A stretch of DNA of 64,000 nucleotides from Alentia gelatinosa (lineage: Eukaryota > Annelida > Polychaeta > Phyllodocida > Polynoidae): the NCBI GenBank assembly GCA_950022655.1, contig OX465579.1:137959118-138023117 (forward strand), in the 5' to 3' direction. Below are positions 1-11,213 of the stretch, in pieces (the stretch's first letter is position 1; the number at the start of each line of letters is the position of its first letter). A program made the translations under genes and the position numbers. The notes beneath the pieces are model-generated. The model worked only from the letters and a program-made list of their open reading frames with translations, ran no database searches and had not been told where the DNA came from.

Positions 1-6
1 TCATGA

Positions 7-273
7 ATGGGACATTGCGAAATACCTCAGCAAGTACGTATGGGGGTAGAACGCTTATTGATATATGAGGTGTTAGAACGTTCTCTTAAGGACGTGTTAA
101 ACGGTGAATGGTGCAATAACAGTTATTTATACGTAAGGCTGTGGCTTTTGGAAAGTTCAGTTGCATTTTTATTTGCACAGGGAAATAAAGAGCTTCATTG
201 GGTAGGGGCCGCCTTGTGGCTCTTTTATGTCATGCTTCCATGGTTCGTATACAAAATGAAGAGTGAAAGGTAA
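7..273 (+). CDS. Possible terminal exon of an unrecognised membrane protein
   Basis: I do not recognise this protein. The frame is open for 88 codons and ends in TAA. A polypyrimidine-poor but acceptable acceptor (ACCTCAG) lies at about 30, so the true exon may start near 31 rather than at the ATG at 7. The residue composition looks coding: a charged stretch with Leu-Glu-Arg patterns, then two hydrophobic segments near residues 48-56 and 66-81 and a short basic tail (KMKSER). That would suit the C-terminus of a multi-pass or tail-anchored protein. The gene would extend left of the window. No convincing AATAAA was seen just downstream. It could also be a chance ORF. Confidence 0.3.
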   Translation: MGHCEIPQQVRMGVERLLIYEVLERSLKDVLNGEWCNNSYLYVRLWLLESSVAFLFAQGNKELHWVGAALWLFYVMLPWFVYKMKSER

Positions 274-1667
274 CGGTATGGTTAACCTGCTGCATAAGTG
301 TATTCAAACTAAATGAACACCTACCAGCAACCTATATCAAACCATTTTAAACTCTCGTTATGGTCCTAACCTGGTATAGGCATTGTTATCAAATACAATG
401 TATGTAATTACTTTATTTTAGTTTCCACTGCACAAAGACAGAGTCCTGGGTTTTGAATTGGTGGGACATGTACATTTCTAGAACAGGTTGTATCCAGTAT
501 TGTTGTATAAGCATATCGCTGTGCGCTATTGCATAATTTATTTGTATCAAATACCGTACCAAGTATCTTTAACAAAGTTGTTGTTACATCAGTGGTTTTA
601 TTTTATATATAATACTGCCCGGGAATTGAATATTTTCAAATAAGGAATAACATAAGATACCATATATTGATACTATCAGATAGCATGGTATCTGAAGCCG
701 TAAAGAAGTGATAGAGCCCTTTTTTTCGCTCTCATGTGTTCGCTGGGCTGTCGACATCGAGGCAATGAGATCTTGTGGGTTCTCTAACCAGTGATACTAT
801 CTGATATCGTGGTATATCAGAAAATATCTTAAATGAAGATAGACACTGGAGTCCATTGTGCACGGCTGTTTACCGAAGACTTCTGTGTTCGCTGGCTGAC
901 GATAGTATAGTGCCTGCAAACTATGTGTTTGGGCATAACATGTAGGAGGGGGGGCTGCTAACTGGACAAACAACCCTCCCTCCACATTGGTCAGCAGGCC
1001 AGGGTAGGGTGCACGTGAACAGGAACGTTACAATATATGATGAACCAAAGAATTATTATTCACTTGTTATTATCTAGAATATATCTGAGCAATTTAAGAA
1101 CAGGATAGCAGAACGTTATACATGAGACAGCAAATAGTTGCCTATTTTATTTTAATTTTATATAGAAATTTATTGATATACCGTACTTGCCTGTTGATTG
1201 TCTTACTTCGGAAGTACCCATGCCCGTCAAAACTTACGCACGGTTAGTGCTTCCAGGTCCTTTATTTATGGCAAACTCAGCAAAAGGATAGTTATTGCAA
1301 ACCGCAGATGTCCGATGTTATATGGCCTGGAGGTAATCGCAAAACAAATATTTTCTGAAGTACCGGTGACTCTACTGATGGCTGTTCATTAGTTTGTTTT
1401 TGTGTATCTTTGGTAATAGAAAGACTCTAGCCACGAATAGGTGTGCATGTATTTTGTAAAGATGTCTTTTATTCAAATCTATTTCGTGTATGAAAATTGT
1501 CTGTTATTATACATAGGAACCAGAAGTATCCGAATAATCTTCATTTGCTTTTTTTTATTTCGCCGTCTTGGTCTGACCGACACCACTTTACAACCTGATA
1601 TTTGGTACAGGAAAAAAACACTTCTTTCTTATATATTTTTCTAATCCTGTTATCACGAAGCAATTAA
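274..1667. other. AT-rich intergenic sequence, no gene seen
   Basis: I see no exon or RNA gene. A short motif (GATACTATC followed by GATA and TGGTAT) occurs near 669 and again near 792, each followed about 60-90 bp later by TGTGTTCGCTGG, suggesting an old partial duplication. Confidence 0.4.
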
Positions 1668-1999
1668 CCCTTTAAGGACGGGTGTCTGGGGCAGTGCTGC
1701 CTGCGTAGGGATGGACTCTAGTGTCCGTATGTACTGCTAGGGGACGAGCTTATCATTGTCTGGACTCATATTTTGGTTGCTTCATCACCTGATGTGATAT
1801 GCTATCCTTCATATTATTTTTTCTTTTGCTTAATAATATCAGCTACGCTGTTACTCCTATATCCTGTGAAAATTTGATGTTCTTTGATCAAATATTTCTT
1901 TGTTAAAGACACTTTGGTACATTTTTTAGAAGTGGTACCTTGAGGCATTATTCCACCTGGGCTGGTTGATGCCTCAAAGCATAATTCGTCCTTAAAGGG
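1668..1999. mobile_element. piggyBac-like MITE, copy 1
   Basis: The ends are inverted: CCCTTTAAGGACG at the left and its complement CGTCCTTAAAGGG at the right. The left flank is TTAA and the right flank is TTAG, a one-base-decayed TTAA duplication as expected for piggyBac. The 332-bp interior has no ORF, so it is non-autonomous. Its right half resembles the shorter element at 18959-19122. Confidence 0.7.
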
Positions 2000-2855
2000 T
2001 TAGTACATACACACCACTTATCACTTTGTGTTTGTTTGGAAAAGATGAATTGGCTAGTTTTCAGTGCATTTGTTTCTCCCACACAACGTGGCGATGTGTG
2101 TCCATTTCAGGGTGTAGCAAATCCAAATGATTTCAATAATGTAGAACATTTCGATTAGTCTTATATTCTGCATTGTCACCTAAAATGCCAGCGATTTCAT
2201 GTATCAACGTCATTACCGAGCGGAAAATCGTTAACTTATACAGAGGTGACTATTTACCGCAGCTTTTACTTATAACCACTGCACGAGTCTCAAGTTGAAC
2301 ACAGACAAAACGTTCGTAAATGATCGTCTTGGTGCCAAATAAGTTTAAGTCGATCGAGAATTGAACTTTTTTCCTAAGACACATGAAAAAGCATGTGCTT
2401 CCCTTTTATCTTAGGTGTCTGGTAATTGGATTAAACTAAATATAGACCTGTGTTTTGGAACTGCCCTATATTATGACATCTAGCCAATGTTAAAGTGTCC
2501 CGAAACCAATTTTCTCAGCCAACCTTCCAGTAGCAGTGAAGCAAACAAGAATGTAGTCACATTTAAACCTTCTGTATTAGAATCAGTAACACCTATTGTG
2601 AAGGCCATAGTGTATAGCGCTCTCAAAGGCTTTCACTATAATGCTTTGTTATTTGATATATCAGATATTTAGTCTACAGGGTTGGACAGAAATGCTCCAT
2701 CCTCTCTTTTGCCTGGTCCTGATCTGGGCTCAAGTCATCTTTATTCGTCAAGATATGTTAAGCAAAAAGGAAAATAAACATATTTTTATATGATAGCAAC
2801 GTTTTCTTTTTTTGTCAACTATGTATTTATATCGTTAGCATTTTTGAATATTTGC

Positions 2856-3183
2856 ACAATATTGACTGGTTACAGATATAAACGGCAGTATGCTCCAAAA
2901 AGTTAACGCATAGTAATATCTGAGCGAATGCGAGCCTATTGTGTAGGATCAACTCCGAGGAGCATACAATTTTATCTGTAACCGGTTAATATTGTATTCA
3001 TTATCCACCTTTTATCTCAAAATGTACTTCGTCGTTCGCCCGCTAGGTGATGTTTTAGGGACTGTTTATCTGTATGGGTGCTTTATCGCAATCCGGTGTC
3101 TACACCATATCCGTATGTGCTGAGTATGTCCAAACAGAATTCCTATAGGTTTACCATGAACACTTTGTAGTAGGTGGATGATA
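2856..3183. mobile_element. Composite hairpin repeat, copy 1
   Basis: The first part (2856-2995) is an inverted repeat with ACAATATTGACTGGTTACAG on the left and its diverged complement on the right. It is followed by a module bounded by TTATCCACC and GGTGGATGAT (about 2998-3183). The same two modules occur in the same order at 7916-8207, so this is a dispersed non-autonomous repeat family. Confidence 0.65.
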
Positions 3184-3260
3184 TAATATACACAATATTA
3201 ACCCGTTTCTATACTAGTGCGCGCATCCTCCACGTAGTTACTATCGCATTTATTAGATAT

Positions 3261-3765
3261 TGTAGTACAGAATATGATCACACCGGAGTACAGTTACAAA
3301 GGTTTATTCAAGTAAACAGGTTAAGCCTCAAGCGGCACAAGGTAAGTACTACGAGAGTAAGCACGATCCGGAGGCTACGCCTGTATCTAAGGTTAGTGAG
3401 TTTCTCAGTCCGTTCTCCAGGTCTCCAGGTCTCCTGGCCGACGTCGCGTCCATCTCCCATCTTGCCTAGCAGGTACGTGGTGGTTTCGTCTAACACTCCG
3501 GTCCGCCGGAGGTCTCAGCTGATCCGTCCAAGTTTCCCGGAGTCGAGTCCCAGTCCAGACTGACTCCCGGAGGGTCAGTCACCACTTTTATAGGAGGCTC
3601 GCCCCAGTCTATCCTGACGTCACTACTGGTCGGGGCGACCCCTAGCGGCCGCGGGAAGAGGCTCCGCGCTCTTCCTCCGGCGCCTCCGGCACTTCCTCCG
3701 GCACCTCCGGCTAGCCGGAGGCAAGAGTCCCTCCTCCGGTAGTATCACAACCTATCAATACTACA
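3261..3765 (-). mobile_element. Solo-LTR-like element 1
   Basis: The 505-bp segment begins TGTAG and ends CTACA and is flanked by ATAT on both sides (3257-3260 and 3766-3769), a candidate 4-bp target duplication. On the minus strand it has a TATA box (TATAAAAG at 3592-3585) followed about 280 bp later by AATAAA (3308-3303), the U3-R layout of an LTR. It is GC-rich in a low-GC setting. No internal retroviral sequence adjoins it. The alternative is a TIR element with TATTGTAGTA ends. Confidence 0.5.
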
Positions 3766-3832
3766 ATATAGTATGGAGAAACCTTGCACAACAACCTGGT
3801 ATCTTTCTAAAGTGTAGGCTTTATTATCAGAA

Positions 3833-4016
3833 CCGACGTTTTGTCCATTACATGGACTTCATTAAGGTATTGTAAAAATTTCAAAGTGGAAAATCCCCAA
3901 AAAACAGATGCTTTCATGATGTTGTTATTGAATGAAGTAGTACAATCGGTGTTGTATATGGTGTACCAAGGTTAGAGTAACGACGTTTCGCTAGTATTGA
4001 ACTAACTACATCAGGT
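3833..4016 (-). other. Two hammerhead-ribozyme-like motifs (Penelope/retrozyme type)
   Basis: On the minus strand, 3868-3833 reads CTTAATGA, a perfect 6-bp stem (GTCCAT/ATGGAC, 3-nt loop), then AAAACGTCGG. 4016-3980 reads CTGATGT, a helix-like GTTAGT/ACTAGC pair, then GAAACGTCG. The hammerhead core is CUGAUGA, stem II, GAAAC. Copy 1 has changes in both core strands; copy 2 has an intact GAAAC and one change in CUGAUGA. Such motifs are known from the terminal repeats of Penelope-like elements. Both copies look decayed and are probably inactive. Confidence 0.45.
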
Positions 4017-4030
4017 GATCAAGAAAAATA

Positions 4031-4639
4031 AAGAAATATGTTTTTGTCGACACACTATGACACAGAATTTTTCAACATTCCGACACAGCAATGATGCAAT
4101 AATTCAGTTTCGTACTTGAGATTCTATAAAACCGAATTATTCAACATTCTGAGGATTAATTTTGATTCATAGCTATGTCGTAGCCATATCGCAAGCAGGG
4201 GATGCCCGCCTTAAATGTGCTGTTTTGACGTTAAGTTAGTCGTGGTGCTAGATATATTCATGGAACTTTTTTCAGGTGACGAGGAGCTGTCAGAACAAAA
4301 ATGAGAAGCCAATTTTGTGGTAGAGTAAAACTCAGGAATTGCTTAATTAACGGTTTGGAATATAGAATACATTATTCATATATTGCACACACTTTTTTTA
4401 TAAGCGTCTTAATAGTGTCATGCAAGCTGCGTTTCACACTCACAGCATAACATTCGTGTTTTTTGTTTGTTTGGTGTTGCTACTGTTGAAGGTGCTATCA
4501 CACGACCACTCACAAGGTCACTGCACGTTCATCTTCTTATGCGGCACGGATTAACCCAAGGCTGTACAGCTTAATATGAATGCTAATCAATAACCAGATT
4601 TTGTAAATAGACATAGTAATGTCGAGATGTTAATAGGTT
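4031..4639. other. Intergenic sequence, no gene seen
   Basis: AT-rich sequence with no supported exon. The words TTTTTCAACATTC and TTATTCAACATTC near 4066 and 4137 are an imperfect direct repeat. Confidence 0.4.
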
Positions 4640-4641
4640 TA

Positions 4642-4784
4642 TCCTACCCCTAATATAAAATCTCATAGGCTTAACATTGGGTTTCCTTATGCCATGCTGA
4701 CTGGCATACAGAGTTTTATATGCCACTAGTGGCATACAGTATTATTATCACGTAATATTCCAAAATCGAGGAGATAGGGTAGGA
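4642..4784 (+). mobile_element. TA-flanked MITE family A, copy 1
   Basis: The ends are TCCTACCCCTA at the left and the complementary GGGTAGGA at the right, with TA on both sides. The sequence after the left end (ATAGGCTTAACATTG) recurs in the copies at 13256-13408 (inverted) and 37571-37726. The interior carries short inverted TATGCCA/TGGCATA words. There is no ORF, so it is non-autonomous, probably moved by a TA-targeting transposase. Confidence 0.7.
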
Positions 4785-5330
4785 TAAAATCAATGTGAAA
4801 GATGGTTCAAAAAGATGTTTGTTATGACATTTCAAAGTCTGTTAAGAGTACACAAATATTTCAGTGATAAGCTTCATCATTCCATTGCCTCCCTTTCTTA
4901 TGTTGTACTTCATGTAGTTGCTAGATTTCTGTCTTCTGCCCTCTATTACATGCTCCAATACCTAATATGTATGCTATACAGATGTTAATATATCTCAAAC
5001 CTGCAAAGTTTGATATTTCCTCCTTGTCTGGGAAATTATCAAATATGACTCGAACACGAGAACAATCTTTTATCAATTTGATGCTACTTACTTAAGTGTT
5101 TTTGAGCTTGCTCTAATTTTGGTAGTTTTTACAAACTTTTGTATTTGATAGACTCTCATGGGTTTTTTTTAAATCCAACTTTATTTAAGGTTTGGTTGTT
5201 TAATGTCCAATGTGTTCTCTAATTAGACTTACTTTAGGTTTGATGATGATCGAATCTACGCGATTAATTTTAGTTTGAAATCTCACCCTTACATATTTAC
5301 CGAGTTATCAGAAAGAGAGAGAAGTCGCTG
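4785..5330. other. Intergenic sequence, no gene seen
   Basis: AT-rich sequence without a supported gene or repeat boundary. Confidence 0.4.
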
Positions 5331-5435
5331 CACTGGGACTCGAACCCACAAAGTCCTATAACATGGGGATTACAGTCCAGTGCCTGAGTTGATTCCCGGA
5401 TGTCTCGGCCCCTTTGGCACCTCGGCCACATCGGC
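5331..5435 (-). repeat. tRNA-derived SINE or tRNA pseudogene
   Basis: On the minus strand there is an A-box-like TGGCCGAGGTGCC (5428-5416) and a near-perfect B box GGTTCGAGTCCC (5346-5335). The spacing of about 95 bases fits a long-variable-arm tRNA (Leu or Ser type). The acceptor stem and a CCA-compatible end are not clear, and the sequence runs on past the B box into AAGTCGCTGCAC, so a SINE head is more likely than a working tRNA. Confidence 0.55.
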
Positions 5436-5586
5436 CCCCCAATTTCACAGCTTTCACGCCTTCATGCACGAAAACGGGAAATGTCTTCCAATGTGATTAC
5501 TTAGCCAAAATACGGATTCACAAAGACACAAGCTTTGCTGTACAATAGTACTTGTCTGTTATCCACAATAAAGATCCCAAACCATA

Positions 5587-5637
5587 ATCCTATTCCTAAC
5601 CCTAACTCTATTCCTAACATTAACCCTATTGCTAACT
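5587..5637 (+). repeat. Degenerate CCTAAC-type (telomere-like) repeat
   Basis: About 50 bp of CCTAAC/CCTATT words, for example CCTAACCCTAAC, resembling a decayed (CCCTAA)n tract. Confidence 0.45.
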
Positions 5638-5779
5638 AGTCAGGCCTTTCCTTCTATATGAAAATAGCGAACCGAGAACTCCCATTAATTACCTACATCA
5701 AGCGGGAAAAATAAATAAATTATATGAACGAAGGGAATATCACCTATTATCGTTAGCATGTCTAAGATAAAAAAAACAC

Positions 5780-5998
5780 CCCAAATATGCACAGACCCCA
5801 CTAAGACCCACAAGACAATTTGAAGGCCCGATTTTAAATCTAGCAAACAACATGAATAGCAGTAGCTATTTTAAATCCGTTGAATATAAAACAGCTAACC
5901 TATGGAATGATCTTCCAGCAGAAACGCGTAATATTCAAACCTGCGAAGCATTCAAAGAATATACGAGGCAACGGTTGAGGACCTACCTGTATAGATGA
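5780..5998 (+). pseudogene. LINE reverse-transcriptase C-terminal fragment
   Basis: An open frame ending in TGA at 5996-5998 encodes the typical C-terminal tail of CR1/Jockey-like ORF2 proteins: a short run with YFKSVEYKTANLWNDLP followed by an amphipathic helix rich in F, K and R. No RT catalytic part precedes it, so this is a 5'-truncated LINE copy, as target-primed reverse transcription usually leaves. Confidence 0.65.
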
Positions 5999-7560
5999 GG
6001 GGCTGTAAAAAGCCCATGTTTATACAAATCAATAACAGTTATTGCCCTTTCCCGCATGTTTTCTCTTCATCACACAGCACAATCGCTTGTGCTAAATAGT
6101 TTTAGCATAGCGATTTAACCCACAAATATGTTAGAAGAAACATATAAATTAGTGGTAAAATTGATATATTATTCATACATGCATATTCGTATTCAATGTG
6201 CAAATTTGTACTACAACTTGTCATGTACGCCTGCTAGACGGGCACGGACAAGGATCTGAAACAACTGGAGGGGGTGGAAGATGAGCAAACTCTTGCTAAA
6301 CCCTGACTCCAGTATAGATAAAAACTTTAAAAAAACCAAAAAACTCCAGTCGTTTTATCACCTCGTGCATATGGTTATAGTTGAATCAGAATTAGCACCA
6401 AGGTTCTGAAGCGTTAATCCCTTCAAATAAATCCATTACTGGTTAATCAGAAAATGCAGTTCAGATCAAGTATTCAATATTTGTATGTTATTTTCCTTGT
6501 TGTCCATTGCTCTATTTTACTTATGGTTATCACTTTGACACATAGCCTTTTTAAGGGGCGGGGGTCTGTTACAGATCCGCGTGGATTGTACGAAGCGTCG
6601 TTTATTCCGGTCTCATAAAGCAATATAGTAGGCATATGCCACCTATCTCCCTTTTCCTATCACCCACTCCCACTCTCCTTGTATCTACCCTTCCCTCTCC
6701 CGCAGTTCGGATCTTCAATTCCACTCCACATTTCTTTATCAATATTTTGAAAACATTATTTCATTGTAACCCCTGTGACTTGCAGCTCTGTTGAAAAATT
6801 CTTTTATAACTTTACAGGTTATAACATGACTGCTGTGCTGAGAAATATATGAATCTATCTTGATGACAATACCAGAGAAGATAATGGAGAAGACTATATA
6901 TTGCTGATTTTATATATCTCTGAGGATTTCCGCCAAAAATATAGGAATTTTAAAGGAATGGAGATGGGACAAGTTTAATAAGTTGTAACCCGACAAATAG
7001 CCTCGTCGCGTTGAAGATACGGGGAGACATAGGAACTCACACCCGACCTTGCGCGCTAACAACATCACACTAATCTCACTCACGGCTCGGGCTTCTCGGT
7101 GCACAGCTGCCCACCCACCTACACCACTAGTGAAAAGGGAAAGGATCCAGAACTCATCTCAGAAATGAAAATCACTATGACTAATCTCATTGTCTCTGTA
7201 ACATATACAAAATACATTTTATTCTCTTGTGTAAATTGTATTTATTTATTGTGGACATGGCTAATATGTCGATTCGTTGGCAGCTACTACTTAATTGAGC
7301 TTGAACTTGGATCAAGCCATGTCATACAATTTTTGTTGCGTCACGACCGTAGTGATATGACGCAAAACCCTGTTGATTTGCTTGGTGTCAAGTTGTTGAC
7401 AGCGGAGGCGACAGGACCGTCTGAGGTTGTCAGGGGTTGTTGAAATGGGTGAAAACAACCAAAATTAACCTAAATTGTATATGGTTCACCAGTACCAACC
7501 TTTTACTATAACAAATTAATTTCATCAAACAAAATATATTGTGGCAGCCAGGCAAGGTAC
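5999..7560. other. Intergenic sequence, no gene seen
   Basis: The ORF at 7099-7443 has low-complexity, hydrophobic content and no recognisable domain or splice context. I do not support a gene here. Confidence 0.4.
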
Positions 7561-7913
7561 ATAGGGAGCCAAAGTGAACCCGTTGGAACCACAGATAGCC
7601 GGTCACAAAATACTATTTACGGGTATAGGCGCTCAGTACTTTGACTATGTAGGTTCAAGATTATATGTCTCCTTCACCAATCTTTTAGATCAAAATTTTT
7701 AATAAACTTAACTGTCATCGTAGTTTCGAAACAAAGTTATTCAGAGATGATAGTAGTAAAGTTCACTTCAAAAGTAACGCACGAGACCAAAAACAAAAGT
7801 CTAGCCTCAAACCCCCATAGCTTTAGCACTAAGCCTCGTTCTTACTGGCCACCGGAAATGGTGTTTTGTAGGTGGGTATCTGTGGTTTCAGCGGGTTCAC
7901 TTTGGCTCCCTAT
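7561..7913. mobile_element. 353-bp TIR element (MITE)
   Basis: The left end ATAGGGAGCCAAAGTGAACC matches the complement of the right end at 7913, and the match continues for about 38 bp with a few differences. No ORF lies inside. It directly abuts the hairpin repeat that starts at 7916. Confidence 0.7.
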
Positions 7914-7915
7914 AG

Positions 7916-8207
7916 ACAATATTGACTGGTTTCAGATACAAGCGGCCGTATGCTCCAAGTAGTTGATGCGTAGTAATATCCGAGCGTATGCGAGGATATT
8001 GCATAGGTTTTATCTGAAACCAGTCTATATTGTATTTATTATCCACCCTTCCTGGATAAGTGGCATGTCGATATCAGTTCATTTTAGTTATGCATTATTT
8101 TTCCGTATGTGCCACCCGGAGCATACAACATATCCGTATGCGCCGGGTATGTCCATACACGCTTCCTATGTGTTTTCTATGGACACTTTGTATCAGGTGG
8201 ATAATAA
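7916..8207. mobile_element. Composite hairpin repeat, copy 2
   Basis: The inverted repeat 7916-8033 (ACAATATTGACTGGTTTCAG and complement) is followed by a TTATCCACC...GGTGGATAAT module, in the same order as at 2856-3183. The inner words GTATGCTCC, ATATCCGTATG and ACACTTTGTA are shared between copies. Confidence 0.65.
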
Positions 8208-11062
8208 AAGGGGAGATCGGTACACCACCACTGGGGAGGCTGCCCATCCGCCGGAGTACCCCGCTTGTAGAGGATCCACAGGACTGAGGCTTGTCCTCCG
8301 CACTATGGTTCCTCGGGCGAGGCTCTCCCATATTACACCATCCTATGGTTCCCCATATTACATTGTAATACACAGGAATGCTAATATGGAGGACATGTGA
8401 AAATGTGAAGTCACAATTTACTATAAATACAGAGAACACAGCTCTCAGGGTCATCCTAGCGATCCAGCTCATGGAGAATGGACGTCACCTCGAGGACCTA
8501 GCCCACAACTCCAGAAGATTTATAAAGCTAGTATTTAGATGAAGAATACGCCGATTCTGGATATATGTATTTATCAATACACATCAATAAAAACTTTCAC
8601 GCTTGAGCACTATTCAAGAATTCTCGTTACCGTTACAATATATTTTACTGGCAGTCCGTTTTCTTAGTTATCTGGAACACATATCAATCAAATATTTTTA
8701 ACACTGATTTATTACCATACTGCCCAGGTTTAGGAAGTAACTCGTCACACGTGGGAAGGAGCATAGACTGCATTAGTGCTGACATCACATGCTGGATAAA
8801 CAAACCCAAGAGTTCAGTCTTCCTCTATACACATTCTGGAATTGTCATATTTTTTCTTAAAATCTACATATCTAAAAAAAAAAAAGATGGACTCAGAAGG
8901 AACCATGGAACATTTCTCAAGTCTTTTTACCATCCTCCTTGCCTTACTGCAGCGGACACGACCACTATTAGGGATGAAAGTTGGGACTGAGGAAAAAATC
9001 GAAAATTTTAAACGCTAATAAAAAAAGAATCATTTATAACATTATTTTGGAACAGAATGATTCTGAATCTATATATGTTCTAACACTGCGAATGTTGTCA
9101 ATGTATATGAAATATCGGAATTCGGTCATTTGTCGGAGAACTTGCATCCCTGCACTATAGACAAGATCAAATACCAGTGGCCATGCAGGCAGGACTGAGT
9201 CAGCAGGCCCCTGCTAAGTCACCACACTAGACCGTTAGGCAGGCGCGGGATGGCACTCGTCACACGTCCAACTCACCAAAAACAAATACCCTTCTATATT
9301 GGGTATCAAAAGAAATAAAATATAACAACTCTAACAAATACTATCATTATCAAGTTTAGATATCATTATAGGAGCACATGTGGTTCATTGGATTTAACAA
9401 TTCACAAAAGTAAGATAAAATTCTGTTCATCACCATCGACCCTGGTCTACTGGTGAGATGACAGTGGTGAGTTTGTTCCCACATGACCCGGAAAACCCCG
9501 TCTCGGCGGGTAGAATGTGGTTACACTAATGCGGTCTATACGGTGTCCTGGGGGCCTCACACCTCAATAGAAGCAATCTGATGTATTTTAAAACAGAATA
9601 TGCTGAATTCCCTCTTTTACAATACAAAACAGATTTAGTTAAGCTGTCCTGAGACTTTTTTTTCCTTTTTTTTTTTTAAATTGGCTGCATAAATGTTGCT
9701 ACTTAAAAGAGTGCTTCTCTATACAGGCATAAAAATTGCATTTTTGTGGGTGAAAAAGAAGAGGAAATCTGGCAACCAATGGAAAATGTCCATGTTATGT
9801 ACTATGCAAAAAGGAATCCAGAAAAATCAATAAGGGCTTTGGGGGCCATCTAGGCCCCAAAGGGGCTTCAGGGAAAGTGTCCTCGGAGGGGGCCAAGGGG
9901 GCACAGCCCCCGGAAGCACCTGCATTGCTCACAATATTTCATTTTGCGTAATCTTGAGCCCCCATCTCTAAATGATTTCTTTGATTGGGTTTTGTAGTCT
10001 AGGAATTACCCTTTTAGCTTATGGCAGGGCCATGGATTTTTGAATTCCTAGAAATAATTGACTTTAGAACATGCATAACTTTTCATGTGGTCAAATTGTC
10101 CTAAATTACAATATACAAATGTACAATAAGAAATATGAATCTTTTCAAGAGGCGGACTTGTCAAGAATTGATTATCAAAATTTCACGTTACAAACTTTGT
10201 ACGATAAAGAATTGGTCAAATGCGAATGTTTTTTTAAAATTGTACCTTCAAATTTCACATGTATTTACCGCCAGAGCACGTGGGGAACAGCATAGATATT
10301 ACGTGTAGAGAGGCTTATCATTGGTACTGGCCCCAGTATAATATGGATTAAAGACTTCCGATACTGTAGACATCACGGGGACCAGCGACCGAAATAAAGC
10401 AATGGCATATTAAGTTATATTTTGTTTACCCTGGTTTCTCCAATATGAATTATGTACAACTGAAATTATGGTACATAACAAAAACTGTACTTTTTCAGGT
10501 GTTTTTTGTGGCATCAATGCATATATTAAACAACTTCAACAACTGTTCATTAGAAAACTTAGTGTGCAGCAACAAATAGTATTTTTGGCCTTCAAATATC
10601 AAATTAGCAGGTGGACGTGTTCAATACAGACTCCTACATACAAGCTATGTCCGAACAATTTTTTGTATGAAACATATTCCAGCTATTTAATGTTTTTGAT
10701 ATTTAATGAGTATAATTCATTACATTTCTTTATTTTACTATGTTCTTGAGTTTTGCACATACATGTAATATCATATTCTTACCAAGATATGAATCTAAAT
10801 ATAAACTTTTGTAATGAAGGGAAAAAAAGTTAACGAAGCGATGTGTCCGCTAACAATCACAAATGGTGGGAATTCAGCGAGGCATGATATAGTTAACCGC
10901 GTTTCTGGCCTAAGATAGGGAGGGTTTAGCTTCCTCCCACACTAAATATATGACTCTCATGAACGGCACCGTTTGGCGCACTTTTCATGCCATCAGCCGG
11001 TGGAGGAAACGCTTAACACACTTTCACAAAAGGAATCGAAAGAAATACTAATGTTGATCTCA
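8208..11062. other. Intergenic sequence, no gene seen
   Basis: AT-rich sequence. A short G/C-rich patch of inverted GGGGCC/GGCCCC words lies at 9840-9925, and a T-rich tract at 9655-9680. ORFs at 8060-8472, 10071-10295 and 10468-10749 show no domain and no splice context. If TIMM29 has a further C-terminal exon it should lie here, but I did not find it. Confidence 0.4.
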
Positions 11063-11142
11063 TTTATTAATTTCAGGACGTGCCTAAACCGATCTGCACT
11101 CTTACGCGAAAAAAAAAAAAAAAAATTGATCTCATTTATTAA
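11054..11142 (+). mobile_element. Short retroposed insert with A17 tail and 17-bp target duplication
   Basis: TTGATCTCATTTATTAA occurs at 11054-11070 and again, identical, at 11126-11142. Between the copies are 38 bases followed by exactly 17 A (11109-11125). This is the hallmark of LINE-mediated retroposition of a very short or severely 5'-truncated RNA. The duplicated target contains, on the minus strand, AATAAA, the likely poly(A) signal of TIMM29. The source RNA of the 38-mer is not recognised. Confidence 0.75.
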
Positions 11143-11213
11143 GCGACCATTTGTAGCACATAAAAACAAACATTCAATTTCCATCACGTATGTAGCCTAC
11201 AACTTCTTTCAGA

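Noticed and set aside
660..905. Possible tandem duplication of about 125 bp
   Set aside because: Only two short words match and the sequence between them does not, so I cannot support a defined repeat.
3174..3563. 129-codon ORF
   Set aside because: It overlaps the composite repeat and the LTR-like element; its R/S-rich content reflects CG-rich repeat sequence.
5587..5637. True interstitial telomere
   Set aside because: Only one or two intact CCCTAA units remain; composition alone could produce it.
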